Numbered from the stretch's first letter, positions 25,562-35,669 are shown. The stretch: 64,000 bases of DNA from CAYFLR01 sp964343805 (GCA_964343805.1 CAYFLR010000002.1:155475-219474), one strand, 5' to 3'. A program made the numbers and translations. The notes: generated from the letters alone by a model not told the origin.

Positions 25562-26803
25562 ATGGGGTATTTAAAAATAAAAACTATTATTCTCTTCTTA
25601 TTGCTCTTACCTTTCAATCTTGTCAATGCCGAGTCAACAGAAGATATGTTGGATCAGCTCAATTCAATTCGTGCTTCCATAGCAAAAGGGGCTGAATTTA
25701 GTGTTGAAGAATCGAATAAAATAAAAATTTTACAACAACAAATCGCTGAAAATATCCAAACTATTAGAAAGCTAAAGAAGCAAAAACGTCAGAACGATTT
25801 AGAAAATTCTCTCTTGAAAGGATTTAATACCTATAAAGATCGTCTGGTAAAGATGGCTAAAGATCTTAGGAAAATCACTAATACTCAAACCCTATTTCAG
25901 CTTAACATCCCCTTGGATCCAAAAGTACTTGAAAATCAAAGTCTGAAGACTTTTGAAGAAACCTTCGTCAAAACTTATTCAGAAGTGATGCGTGTAAAAA
26001 ATAATGCATTTCATCTGGGAACGCTTGCCAGAAATCAAAAGTCACGGGTCGATAATATTGAACAGAATATGTTGAGTTTGCTTGCCAAATTCAGTGCCCC
26101 CTCTTTAGGTCTGAAGAACTTGATAGCAAAATTGAGAAGCCAATTACCCTCTTTTACGGATTATAAAAATTCCCTCGATCAAATCATCAAGACGAGTGAA
26201 GAGGTGACTGATGATGTTTATAAGGCGCTCGATCTATATAATCAGTATCATGTACAAGCAATAATTCGATCCAATCAAACTCATGTTGTCGCTATTTTAG
26301 ATCGTCTAGACTCTTTTAGCCGCGTAGAAGATGTGAAAATTGCATTTTATCGTTATATATCGGCCATAAAGAATTTCATGGGTTATTTGAGTTATTATAA
26401 AGCTAAAAATATGCTGGATGATGCTCATAGATTTAAGTCGCAATTAATGACCATTTCTCGCCCTATTGTAGGTATAGACCCGGAGCAAGTGAAACGTCTG
26501 GAAATTGAAGAGCAATCTTTTGACTACAAGATCAAACGCCTTAAACGCAGACTCTATGAAGTCCCTGAAAAGGAATGGCTCCACTATAAATTATCTTGGC
26601 TTAAAAGGCGCGTTCTCTTTATTGAACAACGGAAAGAACGTTTAACGCCAAAACTTCAAGAAGATTTTGAACAAGCAAAACAGAATCTCAACTTTTTTGA
26701 GATTTTGAGAAAAAGAACCCGATTTGTACCGGTTTTACAGATACCTCTTTATAAGGCTGAGGAACTTTTAGTTAGCACTCTAGACAAAATTGGGAGGTAC
26801 TAA
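25562..26803 (+). CDS. Secreted helical/coiled-coil protein, function unknown
   Basis: The 413-aa product has a signal peptide (IILFLLLLPFNLVNAES). The rest is nearly all helix, with heptad-like segments (NKIKILQQQIAENIQTIRKL, KRLEIEEQSFDYKIKRLKRR). Its stop overlaps the ATG of the toxin gene by one base (26801-26805), so translation is coupled. Secreted helical proteins before a toxin could serve as its partners, delivery components or surface assembly. No homologous family is recognised. Confidence 0.7.
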   Translation: MGYLKIKTIILFLLLLPFNLVNAESTEDMLDQLNSIRASIAKGAEFSVEESNKIKILQQQIAENIQTIRKLKKQKRQNDLENSLLKGFNTYKDRLVKMAKDLRKITNTQTLFQLNIPLDPKVLENQSLKTFEETFVKTYSEVMRVKNNAFHLGTLARNQKSRVDNIEQNMLSLLAKFSAPSLGLKNLIAKLRSQLPSFTDYKNSLDQIIKTSEEVTDDVYKALDLYNQYHVQAIIRSNQTHVVAILDRLDSFSRVEDVKIAFYRYISAIKNFMGYLSYYKAKNMLDDAHRFKSQLMTISRPIVGIDPEQVKRLEIEEQSFDYKIKRLKRRLYEVPEKEWLHYKLSWLKRRVLFIEQRKERLTPKLQEDFEQAKQNLNFFEILRKRTRFVPVLQIPLYKAEELLVSTLDKIGRY

Positions 26804-29373
26804 TGAAACTTTCCAATAGCCTCAACCTTATATTAGTATTTTTCAGCCTTATTATAGTGTCATCTCCCATCTATGGCTACTCTGAACTCGATGATCAAGA
26901 TTTGGATAACCGAGAGTTTGAACGAGAATATGATAGATGGGGATTAGACCATCCTGAATCCGATCCCTTACTGGATGAGGATGATGACGACGAGGAAGAG
27001 ATAACTGATGAAGATGAGATCATTGAGAAAGTAGATGAAGCCCATCAATGTTTGCATGAATCATTTGTATTAGAGCCAGACAGACTTTTTGACTCTAGAG
27101 ATTTAGAACTTATAGATGAGCTTGAGAATCTTAATGGGGAATCAGGAAAATCCTTCTCAGAGCATCCTGAAGATGAACGTGACAAGATGCGTGAAATCAT
27201 GGGGGATATAGAAAATGAAGCCATTGTTCATGATTATAGTCATGAAACCACTACGAATTCAGCGGGAGATATTGTTGAAAATAGTTTATTTAGAGGGACC
27301 CAGGGGAAAGACCAAATCATAAGAAGGATGCAATCTAAAGAAGTTGATGGCAAACATATCAACATTCTTGAAGAGTTTCGACTTGAGCAGTTGGGAGAAA
27401 AACGCCGTATCCATAGAAAGGTTAGAGCTTGTGAGATTGATTTTGGAAATGATCAAGTTGACCAATTAGTAGAACAACCCCCTCTATTAAGTGAAGTCTA
27501 TGAACAACATCCTTATGACCAACAACAGCGTGTGACCTCGTTATCGATGAACCCTTTAGGGGAAAAAGAGGCAGAAATTCTAATTAAAGAAAGTCCTAAT
27601 GAGTATCCTATTTCAGATTCCGAACTGAATAGCAGTAGCTACAAGGAAGATGACACGATCATACTTACAGCCGATGTTAAACTAATTACAGAAAACGCTA
27701 GCTTGGATTCCCCTGAAGATATTCGACGGGCTTCAGATGAATCTATTCCTTTGAAGATAACAGTAAACCCTGAATCGTTAAAACAACCAATAAAAAACCA
27801 GCCTCAACAAGTTGAAGCTCTTAAAGATTCTTATCAACGTATGCTGGATAATCTAAAAGTTTTAAATGATTCTATCTTGGCAAAAAATCGACATTTAACA
27901 GAAGCAAAAGAAAAATTGGACCAGATGGTTAAAAAGCTCCAAAAAGAAATGACTCGTTTGGAAGATAAAATTGTCGAACAGGAAAAACAACAGAATCAGA
28001 TGAAAATTAAAGGAGAGGATCAGACTGATATACCTACTCAAATTATAGATGAAGCAAAGGTTGCAGTAAACGCTCTAAAAGATGATCAAAGCAAGCAAAT
28101 TAAGCGTCTTGATCATTCTATGAAAAATAGCTCATCTAATAAAAGTACTGAGGAATTTATAAAGGGACACCAAAATGAGCTGACCACCTACTTCAAAGTA
28201 AAAATAGAGCAAGGACTTGCTGAAAGTATAAAAGGCAAATCTTTAAATGAAATTGCAAGTGAACAACAAACCATAGTTTTTAGTAAATATTTACGTAAGG
28301 ATAGCCCCTTAAAGAATCATTTAAATACCTATGCAGACCTCCTAACCGATGCGATTACAAAAAATGGTGGCATGACAAATTTACTATTCCCTTTCTTTCC
28401 TAATATTTCTTCTTCGCAAGGAGATCGTCATAAATCGATCTTGCGTAATATTGCTTTTAACATTGCAGACGATACTCTTTCAGAGCTTGATCACCATGCC
28501 AAAGTACAAGTTGAATTGACTCTTAGTTTGTTAAAAGTAGCCCAACTTTTGAAAGACGGAGGTCATGAGGAAACCTCTCTATTGCTACTAGCCGGTTTAG
28601 AGCAATTTGATACCTTTCTAAGAAACAACAAAGATGGCTTTGAACAAATAGATGATGCCCTATCTGATGTATTCGTAGGACTCGTCAATCCCCCTGCCGA
28701 TATGGTACTCACTCTCTATGAATTATTAAATCCATCCGATATAGATCGTCATGGTCGCCCTATAGAGTTATCAGATAAAGCCCTCTTATCCCTAGGTTTG
28801 ATCCCCTTCCTCGGTGTACTAAGTGAAAGCGAAAAACTGATTCAAGGAGCAAAGGCACTAAAAGAGATCCTAGGACAATTAGTAATTGTTTTACAAAAGT
28901 ATGGGAAAACTGGCTTAACAACCATAAAACAAAGTCTTGCCAAAAAGGGAAAAAACCTTCAAGATATGGTTTCGCAGCTTCGTGGGGTGAGTAAAGAAGG
29001 TGGGGAGATATTAGACTTTGCGGGGAAAATTCGTGGGAAAATGTCCAATCTCGGAGAGGCTATTCCTGGTACAACTATTCCTAAATATTTTAGACTTAAA
29101 ACAGAAGGAGCAGAATTTTTTGTCAACCCCAACGCAACAAAACATATGGGTGAGTATATTAAGAGCTTGCCCACTTCGCACGACTTCCCATTACGTAATG
29201 ATGTAATGTTGGCAAGTTTTGAAAGTGGTGTCAAAGATGCTGTTAAATCGGGAGCTTGGAAAACTTCTCTTGATTCTGGTAAACCTATAGTTTCTGGTGG
29301 TTGGGAGTTGATATTTGCAAAGCGTCCCTCAGATGAACTAATCGTCATTAAACATGCACTTATGATAAAGTAG
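26803..29373 (+). CDS. Probable polymorphic toxin with Sec signal and C-terminal toxin domain
   Basis: The 856-aa product has a signal peptide (FFSLIIVSSPIYGYS) and a very acidic segment (DEDDDDEEEITDEDE). A charged helical and coiled-coil middle follows (about 335-420, then 560-640). A pre-toxin-like hydrophobic hairpin is at about 655-690 (LSLGLIPFLGVLSESEKLI). The last about 110 residues form a compact domain ending ASFESGVKDAVKSG...VSGGWELIFAKR...LIVIKHALMIK. That plan, with a small downstream gene 5 nt away, is typical of polymorphic toxins. The end strand pattern resembles BECR-fold RNase toxins, but I cannot name the family. The Sec route is unusual for this class. Confidence 0.6.
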   Translation: MKLSNSLNLILVFFSLIIVSSPIYGYSELDDQDLDNREFEREYDRWGLDHPESDPLLDEDDDDEEEITDEDEIIEKVDEAHQCLHESFVLEPDRLFDSRDLELIDELENLNGESGKSFSEHPEDERDKMREIMGDIENEAIVHDYSHETTTNSAGDIVENSLFRGTQGKDQIIRRMQSKEVDGKHINILEEFRLEQLGEKRRIHRKVRACEIDFGNDQVDQLVEQPPLLSEVYEQHPYDQQQRVTSLSMNPLGEKEAEILIKESPNEYPISDSELNSSSYKEDDTIILTADVKLITENASLDSPEDIRRASDESIPLKITVNPESLKQPIKNQPQQVEALKDSYQRMLDNLKVLNDSILAKNRHLTEAKEKLDQMVKKLQKEMTRLEDKIVEQEKQQNQMKIKGEDQTDIPTQIIDEAKVAVNALKDDQSKQIKRLDHSMKNSSSNKSTEEFIKGHQNELTTYFKVKIEQGLAESIKGKSLNEIASEQQTIVFSKYLRKDSPLKNHLNTYADLLTDAITKNGGMTNLLFPFFPNISSSQGDRHKSILRNIAFNIADDTLSELDHHAKVQVELTLSLLKVAQLLKDGGHEETSLLLLAGLEQFDTFLRNNKDGFEQIDDALSDVFVGLVNPPADMVLTLYELLNPSDIDRHGRPIELSDKALLSLGLIPFLGVLSESEKLIQGAKALKEILGQLVIVLQKYGKTGLTTIKQSLAKKGKNLQDMVSQLRGVSKEGGEILDFAGKIRGKMSNLGEAIPGTTIPKYFRLKTEGAEFFVNPNATKHMGEYIKSLPTSHDFPLRNDVMLASFESGVKDAVKSGAWKTSLDSGKPIVSGGWELIFAKRPSDELIVIKHALMIK

Positions 29374-29378
29374 GAAAT

Positions 29379-29783
29379 ATGAGTACATTAAAAAGCCCTG
29401 ATGGGCTCACAAGTTTAGAATTGGTTAAGACGGACTATCTTGATGAGAATGGTAGCAAATCATACGGTTTTACATGTAAGGTAAAATCTCATGGTTTTGC
29501 AGCTGAGCTTGAAAATATTTGGTTCTATAAAGAAGATATAATGCAGTTTGTAGACCAGTTAAATCAACTATTAGCTAGCCAAAAAATAGAAGAGGTGGAA
29601 CTTAGAGCTATGTCTGATTTTACTTGCTCTATTAAACCATCAGATTCTCTAGGTCATTTTACTCTAAAGACAAATTTAGAAAGTCCTGTCTATCAGAACT
29701 CTGCTTCAATAGTTACTGAAGCTGAAACTCAGACATTGACTAACCTTGCAGAAGAGTTAAAGGAAATAGTTCACAATGCGTGA
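29379..29783 (+). CDS. Probable immunity protein for the upstream toxin (WapI-like)
   Basis: The 134-aa product has no signal peptide and is a mixed alpha/beta cytoplasmic protein. The pattern IWFYKEDIMQFVDQLNQLL, then LxxMSDFTCSI, a charged strand, and a final helix (TNLAEELKEIVHNA) resembles the WapI-type immunity fold. It starts 5 nt after the toxin stop with AGGAAAT as ribosome site. Size, position and lack of export signal fit cytoplasmic protection against a self-made toxin. The family assignment is tentative. Confidence 0.6.
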   Translation: MSTLKSPDGLTSLELVKTDYLDENGSKSYGFTCKVKSHGFAAELENIWFYKEDIMQFVDQLNQLLASQKIEEVELRAMSDFTCSIKPSDSLGHFTLKTNLESPVYQNSASIVTEAETQTLTNLAEELKEIVHNA

Positions 29784-29921
29784 GTTAATGGGCAATGACT
29801 TGTGTGTTTTCTTAACACTCCCCCAACCCCTAACCTGTCAAGACTAGCCGTCCGCCCCGCTTCAACCTAGTCGGGCTGGCCTGCAAAGATGGGCTTTAGT
29901 TGTGATATTATTCAGCATTAC

Positions 29922-32207
29922 CTATTCAATTATAAACTCAACTAGTTTTATTAAAGGAAGGGGTTTGGAAATAAATGCTCTGGCTCTTAGATCCATGGTT
30001 TTTTGTTTATATTTTTCTATGTCCTGATTCGAGTGAATGATGGTTTTTATTTTACTTTGGGGATCAATTGATTCAAGAAATTGATATCCATTTTCTCCTG
30101 ATCCAAGATCGATATCAACTATGGCATGGGTAAGTTTGATATTTTTAGAAATCTCTATTGCCTCTTTTACATTGGTTGCATCATAAAAAGAGACATGCAG
30201 TTTTAGAATTTCGTCATTATTAACGAGGTCTTTAATCCAAGCACGATATAAAGCTTCATCATCCAGCAATAAGATCTTAAAATTCAGTTTTTTTACCGCT
30301 ATATTTTCGATCAGGGCAGTTAGTTTGTTAGATTTTTCCGTCTCGAACCTAGAAGAATTGAGATAGTTAGGAAGTTTTACCTGATTCTCATCGAGTTTAT
30401 TTTCTAGTTTGATTTCCAGAATAAACTCAACACCCTTCCGATTTTCAAGATTTCGAGCTTCAATTGAACCTTCATGTAGTTTCATAATTTTTTTACATGA
30501 AGCAAGTCCGAGTCCTGTCCCTTTCTTTTTTCCCTGAGTAAAAATAGACTCGAAGATATTATTTAAGCTTTTATCTGGAATGGGAGGACCATCATTGCCA
30601 ATTATTAGAGCTATGTATTCGGCTTTTTGATAACTGTGAAACCATATGTTTCCTGTATCTTTTCCTCCAATTATTTGAATTGCTTCCAACGCGTTAGCAA
30701 CTATATTTATGATTACTCTTGAGAATCTTGATTCATCAATAGATACGAGGTTTTTATGTTTTAAATCATAAGAGAACTTGATGTTAGAAAAATTAGATTC
30801 GCTCAGCCCAATTTGTTCGAGAGCAGATTTTAGCACCATATTTAGAGATGTAGCAGCGGTTGTTACCTTCGTATCTCGTGAAAAGTCGAGTATGTCGCTA
30901 ATCATTTTCTCAATGCGAAGAATTGCTTTTTCAATTTCTAATTTAGCTTGTTTTACTCTGGATGGATTCGATTTTAATATTTCAAATGAGTTAAGTAGAA
31001 TTTTCATATGGGAAAAGGGTTTTCTTATGTCATGGGCCAACATAGCGGTACTTTGGCCGATACCAGCTAGAGCAGATTGCTGTTTCAAGTCTTGAATGAT
31101 CGTGTTGGTGCGTTCACTTAACAAATTATATTGTGTTATCAGATTGTCAATTTCAAAAACTTTTGTGTGAACTGAAATCTTTTCGAATGAGAAATTTAAA
31201 ATATGGGCAACACGGTTTTGAGATACATTATCAAACCCTTTAGTATAATCGATGATTGAATCATTTATGATTAAAAGTTTTTTTGAAAAAGTATAACTAA
31301 CAATAGTAGATAAGGTCCAAATTAAAAAGATTGTCAAAATAATATTGGTAATATGATAGGCATCTCCAGTGTGATGCGCTTGAAGTAAAATTACTACGAC
31401 AAATAAGGAAATGATTGATAACGTGAGGGTCAGAGATAAAGAGCCTCTGATGGTTTGGTAGTTTGGAAGAATTTTAAAGTTCCGTTCTGATAGTTTGTCA
31501 AATAATAACAATAAGAAGAAGAGGGCCATACAGATTTCCCAAACATACGGGTAAATTGTCACATTAATAGTTGAGGAAGTAACTGAATTATATCGAATTG
31601 CAAAGTCTCCAACTGTCAACAATACCAAAAGCTTTAGAAAAATGATCTCAAACAAGTTTCCAATTCTCAAGATAACAGGAATAGAGATGGCAACAAAAAA
31701 GACTTCTCCTATTGTATAAGTAGTACTGGTGAATTTATAAAAAATGGGGACAGTTTGGCTATAGAAAGGCAAGAGAATATAATAAAAAGTCGGAATTAAA
31801 TAAAGTAAGCCAGAGCAGATAGCAATAGATATGGAGAATCGATCCCTTAAGTATTTACTATATTTGAATAGTAAATATGTTGCTAAACTCCATGTGAAGA
31901 TTGTATAGCCAGTTTCAGCAAGATACATAATAAGTAAACTAGATTGGTTTGGATAGAAAAAGGTAGACATATAAATATAGTCAGAAATGCAAACTGAAAA
32001 AAATGTGATGATTAGAAGAAAGTCTGTTTTTCGTTTATTAGTTTTTTTATAAACCCTGTATAACAAGATAATGACAATTAATAATTCAGAAATAACAGCA
32101 TGGGTCCCTCGAATATAAAGCTTTGCGCCCGGATTTGCTACCTTTATAAATATGTCGGTTAAAACAGGTGCTAGAGTGTAAAGAAGGCCAAAAAAAATCT
32201 TGCTCAT
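29922..32207 (-). CDS. Membrane hybrid histidine kinase with C-terminal receiver
   Basis: I use ATG 32207 (AGGA upstream); an in-frame GTG at 32234 would overlap the preceding gene. The N-terminal about 310 residues form many transmembrane helices, including a 7TM-like sensor region. A HisKA domain follows (STAMLAHDIRKPFSHMKILL, His acceptor in AHDIRKP), then a HATPase (NIVANALEAIQ, IGNDGPPIP, GTGLGLASCKKIM). A C-terminal receiver has KILLLDDEALYRA, HAIVDIDLGSGENGYQF (phospho-Asp) and SKPLPL. It is the last gene of a signalling operon with the receiver-like and CheA-like genes. The signal is unknown. Confidence 0.9.
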   Translation of the reverse strand: MSKIFFGLLYTLAPVLTDIFIKVANPGAKLYIRGTHAVISELLIVIILLYRVYKKTNKRKTDFLLIITFFSVCISDYIYMSTFFYPNQSSLLIMYLAETGYTIFTWSLATYLLFKYSKYLRDRFSISIAICSGLLYLIPTFYYILLPFYSQTVPIFYKFTSTTYTIGEVFFVAISIPVILRIGNLFEIIFLKLLVLLTVGDFAIRYNSVTSSTINVTIYPYVWEICMALFFLLLLFDKLSERNFKILPNYQTIRGSLSLTLTLSIISLFVVVILLQAHHTGDAYHITNIILTIFLIWTLSTIVSYTFSKKLLIINDSIIDYTKGFDNVSQNRVAHILNFSFEKISVHTKVFEIDNLITQYNLLSERTNTIIQDLKQQSALAGIGQSTAMLAHDIRKPFSHMKILLNSFEILKSNPSRVKQAKLEIEKAILRIEKMISDILDFSRDTKVTTAATSLNMVLKSALEQIGLSESNFSNIKFSYDLKHKNLVSIDESRFSRVIINIVANALEAIQIIGGKDTGNIWFHSYQKAEYIALIIGNDGPPIPDKSLNNIFESIFTQGKKKGTGLGLASCKKIMKLHEGSIEARNLENRKGVEFILEIKLENKLDENQVKLPNYLNSSRFETEKSNKLTALIENIAVKKLNFKILLLDDEALYRAWIKDLVNNDEILKLHVSFYDATNVKEAIEISKNIKLTHAIVDIDLGSGENGYQFLESIDPQSKIKTIIHSNQDIEKYKQKTMDLRARAFISKPLPLIKLVEFIIE

Positions 32208-32221
32208 AGGCAATCCTATTT

Positions 32222-33115
32222 TTAAGAAGAACACCTCACCTTATAAATCCACATAACAATAGAAGGAAGCAAAGAAGTTAAACTCGATTTTGAACTGGGT
32301 TTAGGAAGAACTTCATCTATATGAGAGTCTTTTTCTAAAGGTATTGCTTGAGTGTCATAAGAGGAGGTCCAAACTAAATAGGGAGGGATGGCTTGGTTGA
32401 TTTCAGTGTGAATAGCTTTTCCCATATCTTTTGCTGAGCCGTCCTTTAAGGTGGCGTCACTTATAATTAAATCCACTGAATTAGATTTAAGAGTTTCAAT
32501 GGCTTTATCAATACTTCCTACGGTATGGACTGTGATATGAAGTTGCTGCAATAGTTCTTTTAAAAGGTTGCTCTGAGCGGGAGAGGAGGTCACAATTAAA
32601 ACGGAAGTTTGCTCTGATACAAAGGGACCTTTTTCACTGAGAAAATCGAGAAAAGCTTTGGATAGATAATTTTCTTTTTCAGTAATAGTAAAAGTTGAGG
32701 TCAGGTTGGAACTGGCTTTTTTTAGCAGTTTTTGAGCATGAATTTCATCCAGGTATTTCATACGGGAAAAAACCTGCTTAAAGGCGGTTTCTTCTACGGG
32801 GGCGGTTAAAAATCCTGTAAGCCCATTATTAAAAGCACAAATAACAGAGTCTAAATCGCCCTCTTTTCCAACCAGCGCAATGGTAAAAAATTCTTTTAGA
32901 GATTTGATCTCCTGGACTATTTTGACACTTAGTAAATCCTCCCAAATTGCAGGCAAGAAGATGGCTCCTCGAGACTGTTCTTCAAATAATTGGTGAATTT
33001 CTTCGTGATCAGAGGGAAGTTTGAGGCTGATTATTTCGTAGGACTCAGGAATAAACTTATCCTTCAATTCTTTTGGCAGGGAATGGGTCTTATTTTCAAG
33101 TAAATATATTTTCAT
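32222..33115 (-). CDS. Double receiver-like protein, first domain degenerate
   Basis: The 297-aa product has two CheY-like folds. In the first (1-125) the phosphorylatable Asp position reads GAIFLPAIWEDLL with no Asp, so it is probably not phosphorylated. The second (about 165-290) has VLIVTSSPAQSNLL in place of the acidic pair but keeps LIISDATLKDGSAKDM (candidate Asp) and a terminal LPKPSSK Lys. It lies 15 nt downstream of the CheA-like gene. It could be a binding platform rather than a switch. Confidence 0.75.
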   Translation of the reverse strand: MKIYLLENKTHSLPKELKDKFIPESYEIISLKLPSDHEEIHQLFEEQSRGAIFLPAIWEDLLSVKIVQEIKSLKEFFTIALVGKEGDLDSVICAFNNGLTGFLTAPVEETAFKQVFSRMKYLDEIHAQKLLKKASSNLTSTFTITEKENYLSKAFLDFLSEKGPFVSEQTSVLIVTSSPAQSNLLKELLQQLHITVHTVGSIDKAIETLKSNSVDLIISDATLKDGSAKDMGKAIHTEINQAIPPYLVWTSSYDTQAIPLEKDSHIDEVLPKPSSKSSLTSLLPSIVMWIYKVRCSS

Positions 33116-33130
33116 GCATAACTTCCTAGG

Positions 33131-35266
33131 TTAATAGACAACAGGTGTTATTTTGAGAGAGGTCACACCATAGTGTTCCCTTAGTAGCTCTTCTAATCCT
33201 TCTTTTAGTTGATCAATGTCCCTATCAGTGGCAAAGAGCAATTTAATACTATTTATTTCGACACCACTTTCCAGATCGTCTAAAGAGGGGAGGGATCCAA
33301 GTACCGTACTCACTTCACCTAAACGACGGTAGATAAGGCAACTCACTAAAAAGAGAGGTTGGTTTTGATTTTCTAGCTCGATGTAACATTGATAAAATTG
33401 TACATTATTACGGCGCAGGTAAGAAGCAATATAGTCGGTCTCGTGAGAGAGTGTGATCTCGCTGGATTCAATATCGAATTCATCAATCTGCTTATGAGTC
33501 TTAGGCGGTGCTAGTTCTTCACTATTTTTTATAATTTCATCATTGGCTTCATCTTCAAAGGTTCCATTTTTACTATTGATGGTGACCTGTTCAATAAAGC
33601 TGATTCCATCCATTAAAATATCCACCATATCATGGGAGGCTTCTTGTTCTTCGTTGCGAATAGAATCTAATATGCTTTCAACACAATGTATTGTTTCGCA
33701 GGCCTTGGGAAGTCCCATGAGAAGGAAGTTTCCTTTGATAGTGTGAAAGAGGCGAAAAGCCAAATTAAGATTATCTTTATCATCAGGAGTTTTCTCTAGT
33801 TGGAATACCGCGTCATTTAAAGAGGGGATGAGTTTTTCAATTTCAACAATGAGTTCTTCAGTGGCATCATTGTCTTCTGCAAAGGATGTTGTCTCTATGG
33901 GAATATGCTTTGGTTTACCTTTGACTTCCGTGGATTCGATGGGATCTGGCTCTTTTTCTTTGATAACTTTCTGCTGAGGCTCTTTGCTTAGATCTTGTAG
34001 GGTGATTTTATTCGGATCTTGTGCAGCAATGGCATTATTGATGTCGAGGGCCAGAGTTATTATTTCAGGAATATCTATGATATATCCAATTCGTTTCCCG
34101 CCCAGCATGGTGGACCCTGCTAAACCATGAATGTTCATCCCACCTTCAAATGGCACAATCACCAGTTTTTGAGGTGAGAAAAAATGATCAATTTTAAAAG
34201 CGCAGGTGGTCTGCTTATGACGAATGACTAGGACATTAACCGTATCTTCTTCCGGGATATCATCAATGGTATCTTCGAGTCCCATCACCCAACCTAGATC
34301 ATGGAGGGAGAGTGTTTCATCTAAATGTCGAATCATCCTTCCTTTGCCTAAAGTGGTGTCCACACTACTTTTAGGGATGGAAAGGGTGGTCACCACATTT
34401 GAAATGGGAAAGGCAAAAGTAAATTCCCCGGCACTGACAACCAAAGCATCAACAATATTGACGGCAGATACTAAAGGAATGCGAAACAAAAAGGTCGTTC
34501 CTACGCCTAACTCAGTGGTGAAAGAGACGCTGCCTTTTAAGTCTTCTATTTGGTTTCTCACCACATCCATACCAACACCGCGACCGGATAAATTAGAGAT
34601 AGTGTCTGCGGTGGAGAAAGAAGGGGTGCAAATAAGATTTAAGGCCACTTCATTGTTAAATTCTTGGTTAGAAGTGATGAAGCCCCCATCAATGCCTTTC
34701 TGTTTTATTTTTTCCAAGTCCATGCCTGCACCGTCATCTTGAATCTCGATGAATGTTTCTTGCTCGGTGTTCGAGGCACGGAGGGTGATTGTTCCCTCAG
34801 GAGGTTTTCCTTGTTCTTTACGAGTGACCGGATCTTCTATTCCATGGGATACCGCATTTCTTAACTGGTGAGAGATGGGGTCAAAAATCTTTTCACTGAT
34901 GACCTTATCAACGGAAGTTTCTTCACCGATCATTTCAAACTTGATTTGTTTCCCATCCTTACGAGAAATATTGCGAACCAAACGGGAAGCTCTGAAACCT
35001 ATTTCTTTTAGGTTAACAGTTCGGATAGATTGAACGAGAGTGTGAAGATCGGAAGAGAGAGATTCCGAAGAAGTAGATAGATCTTGCATTTGATCCACTA
35101 AATTGGAATTGATAGATTTTTTCTGATGAAAAAGATCGAGTAGATTATTGTGGGCAATTTTCTGGTTACTGGCCGTGATGATCACTCGTCCTGCTAGGAG
35201 TAGTAGCTGGTCTAACTCTTCTGTTCGAACCAGTACGACCCCTTTTTCATTGGTATTATCAGCCAT
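33131..35266 (-). CDS. CheA-like histidine kinase with internal, C-terminal Hpt domain
   Basis: The 711-aa product lacks the usual N-terminal Hpt domain. A helical dimerisation region (1-95) is followed by a CheA-type HATPase (HQLRNAVSHGIEDP with N137 and H141, QDDGAGMDLEKI, LSGRGVGMDVV) and a CheW-like domain (about 265-405). After a charged linker comes the Hpt domain with LFHTIKGNFLLMGLP, phospho-acceptor H508. About 120 further residues end the protein. The order kinase-CheW-Hpt is a permutation of classical Hpt-kinase-CheW. Overlap with the receiver gene by 8 nt indicates cotranslation and likely phosphotransfer to it. Confidence 0.9.
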   Translation of the reverse strand: MADNTNEKGVVLVRTEELDQLLLLAGRVIITASNQKIAHNNLLDLFHQKKSINSNLVDQMQDLSTSSESLSSDLHTLVQSIRTVNLKEIGFRASRLVRNISRKDGKQIKFEMIGEETSVDKVISEKIFDPISHQLRNAVSHGIEDPVTRKEQGKPPEGTITLRASNTEQETFIEIQDDGAGMDLEKIKQKGIDGGFITSNQEFNNEVALNLICTPSFSTADTISNLSGRGVGMDVVRNQIEDLKGSVSFTTELGVGTTFLFRIPLVSAVNIVDALVVSAGEFTFAFPISNVVTTLSIPKSSVDTTLGKGRMIRHLDETLSLHDLGWVMGLEDTIDDIPEEDTVNVLVIRHKQTTCAFKIDHFFSPQKLVIVPFEGGMNIHGLAGSTMLGGKRIGYIIDIPEIITLALDINNAIAAQDPNKITLQDLSKEPQQKVIKEKEPDPIESTEVKGKPKHIPIETTSFAEDNDATEELIVEIEKLIPSLNDAVFQLEKTPDDKDNLNLAFRLFHTIKGNFLLMGLPKACETIHCVESILDSIRNEEQEASHDMVDILMDGISFIEQVTINSKNGTFEDEANDEIIKNSEELAPPKTHKQIDEFDIESSEITLSHETDYIASYLRRNNVQFYQCYIELENQNQPLFLVSCLIYRRLGEVSTVLGSLPSLDDLESGVEINSIKLLFATDRDIDQLKEGLEELLREHYGVTSLKITPVVY

Positions 35267-35669
35267 TATTGTCTCCTTTTAGCACGGGGGTCATGACTCG
35301 GTGAATTACTTTTTTAGCCAGATCCAGATTCATTGGTTTGGGAATATAATCGTCGGCCCCTTTTCGCAGAGCTTTGACAATGTATTTGCTGTCATAGTGG
35401 GTTGAAGTGACAACGATAGGAGTCTTAACCAATTTGGAAATTCTACGCGCTTCTGCGCAAAATTCAAAACCGTCCATAACTGGCATAACCAAATCGGTAA
35501 ATATTATATCATAGGGCTTTTCTTGAAGCTTTTCTAAGGCTTCTTGTCCGTTTGATGCTTCGTCAGACTCCATTTCTAATTTTTTTAAAATATCTGTAAC
35601 TCGAGCTCTCATAGTGGGGTAGTCATCAACCACCAGAGCTTTTAAACCTTTGTAATTAAATTGTTCCAT
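35259..35669 (-). CDS. CheY-like response regulator
   Basis: The 136-aa stand-alone receiver has all key residues: D15/D16 (VVDDYPTM), phospho-acceptor D59 (IIFTDLVMPVMDG), T88-region switch (VVTSTHY) and K111 (YIPKPMN). There is no output domain. It is the first gene of the minus-strand operon with the CheA-like kinase, so it is the probable phosphate acceptor, acting by protein contact. Confidence 0.93.
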   Translation of the reverse strand: MEQFNYKGLKALVVDDYPTMRARVTDILKKLEMESDEASNGQEALEKLQEKPYDIIFTDLVMPVMDGFEFCAEARRISKLVKTPIVVTSTHYDSKYIVKALRKGADDYIPKPMNLDLAKKVIHRVMTPVLKGDNNG

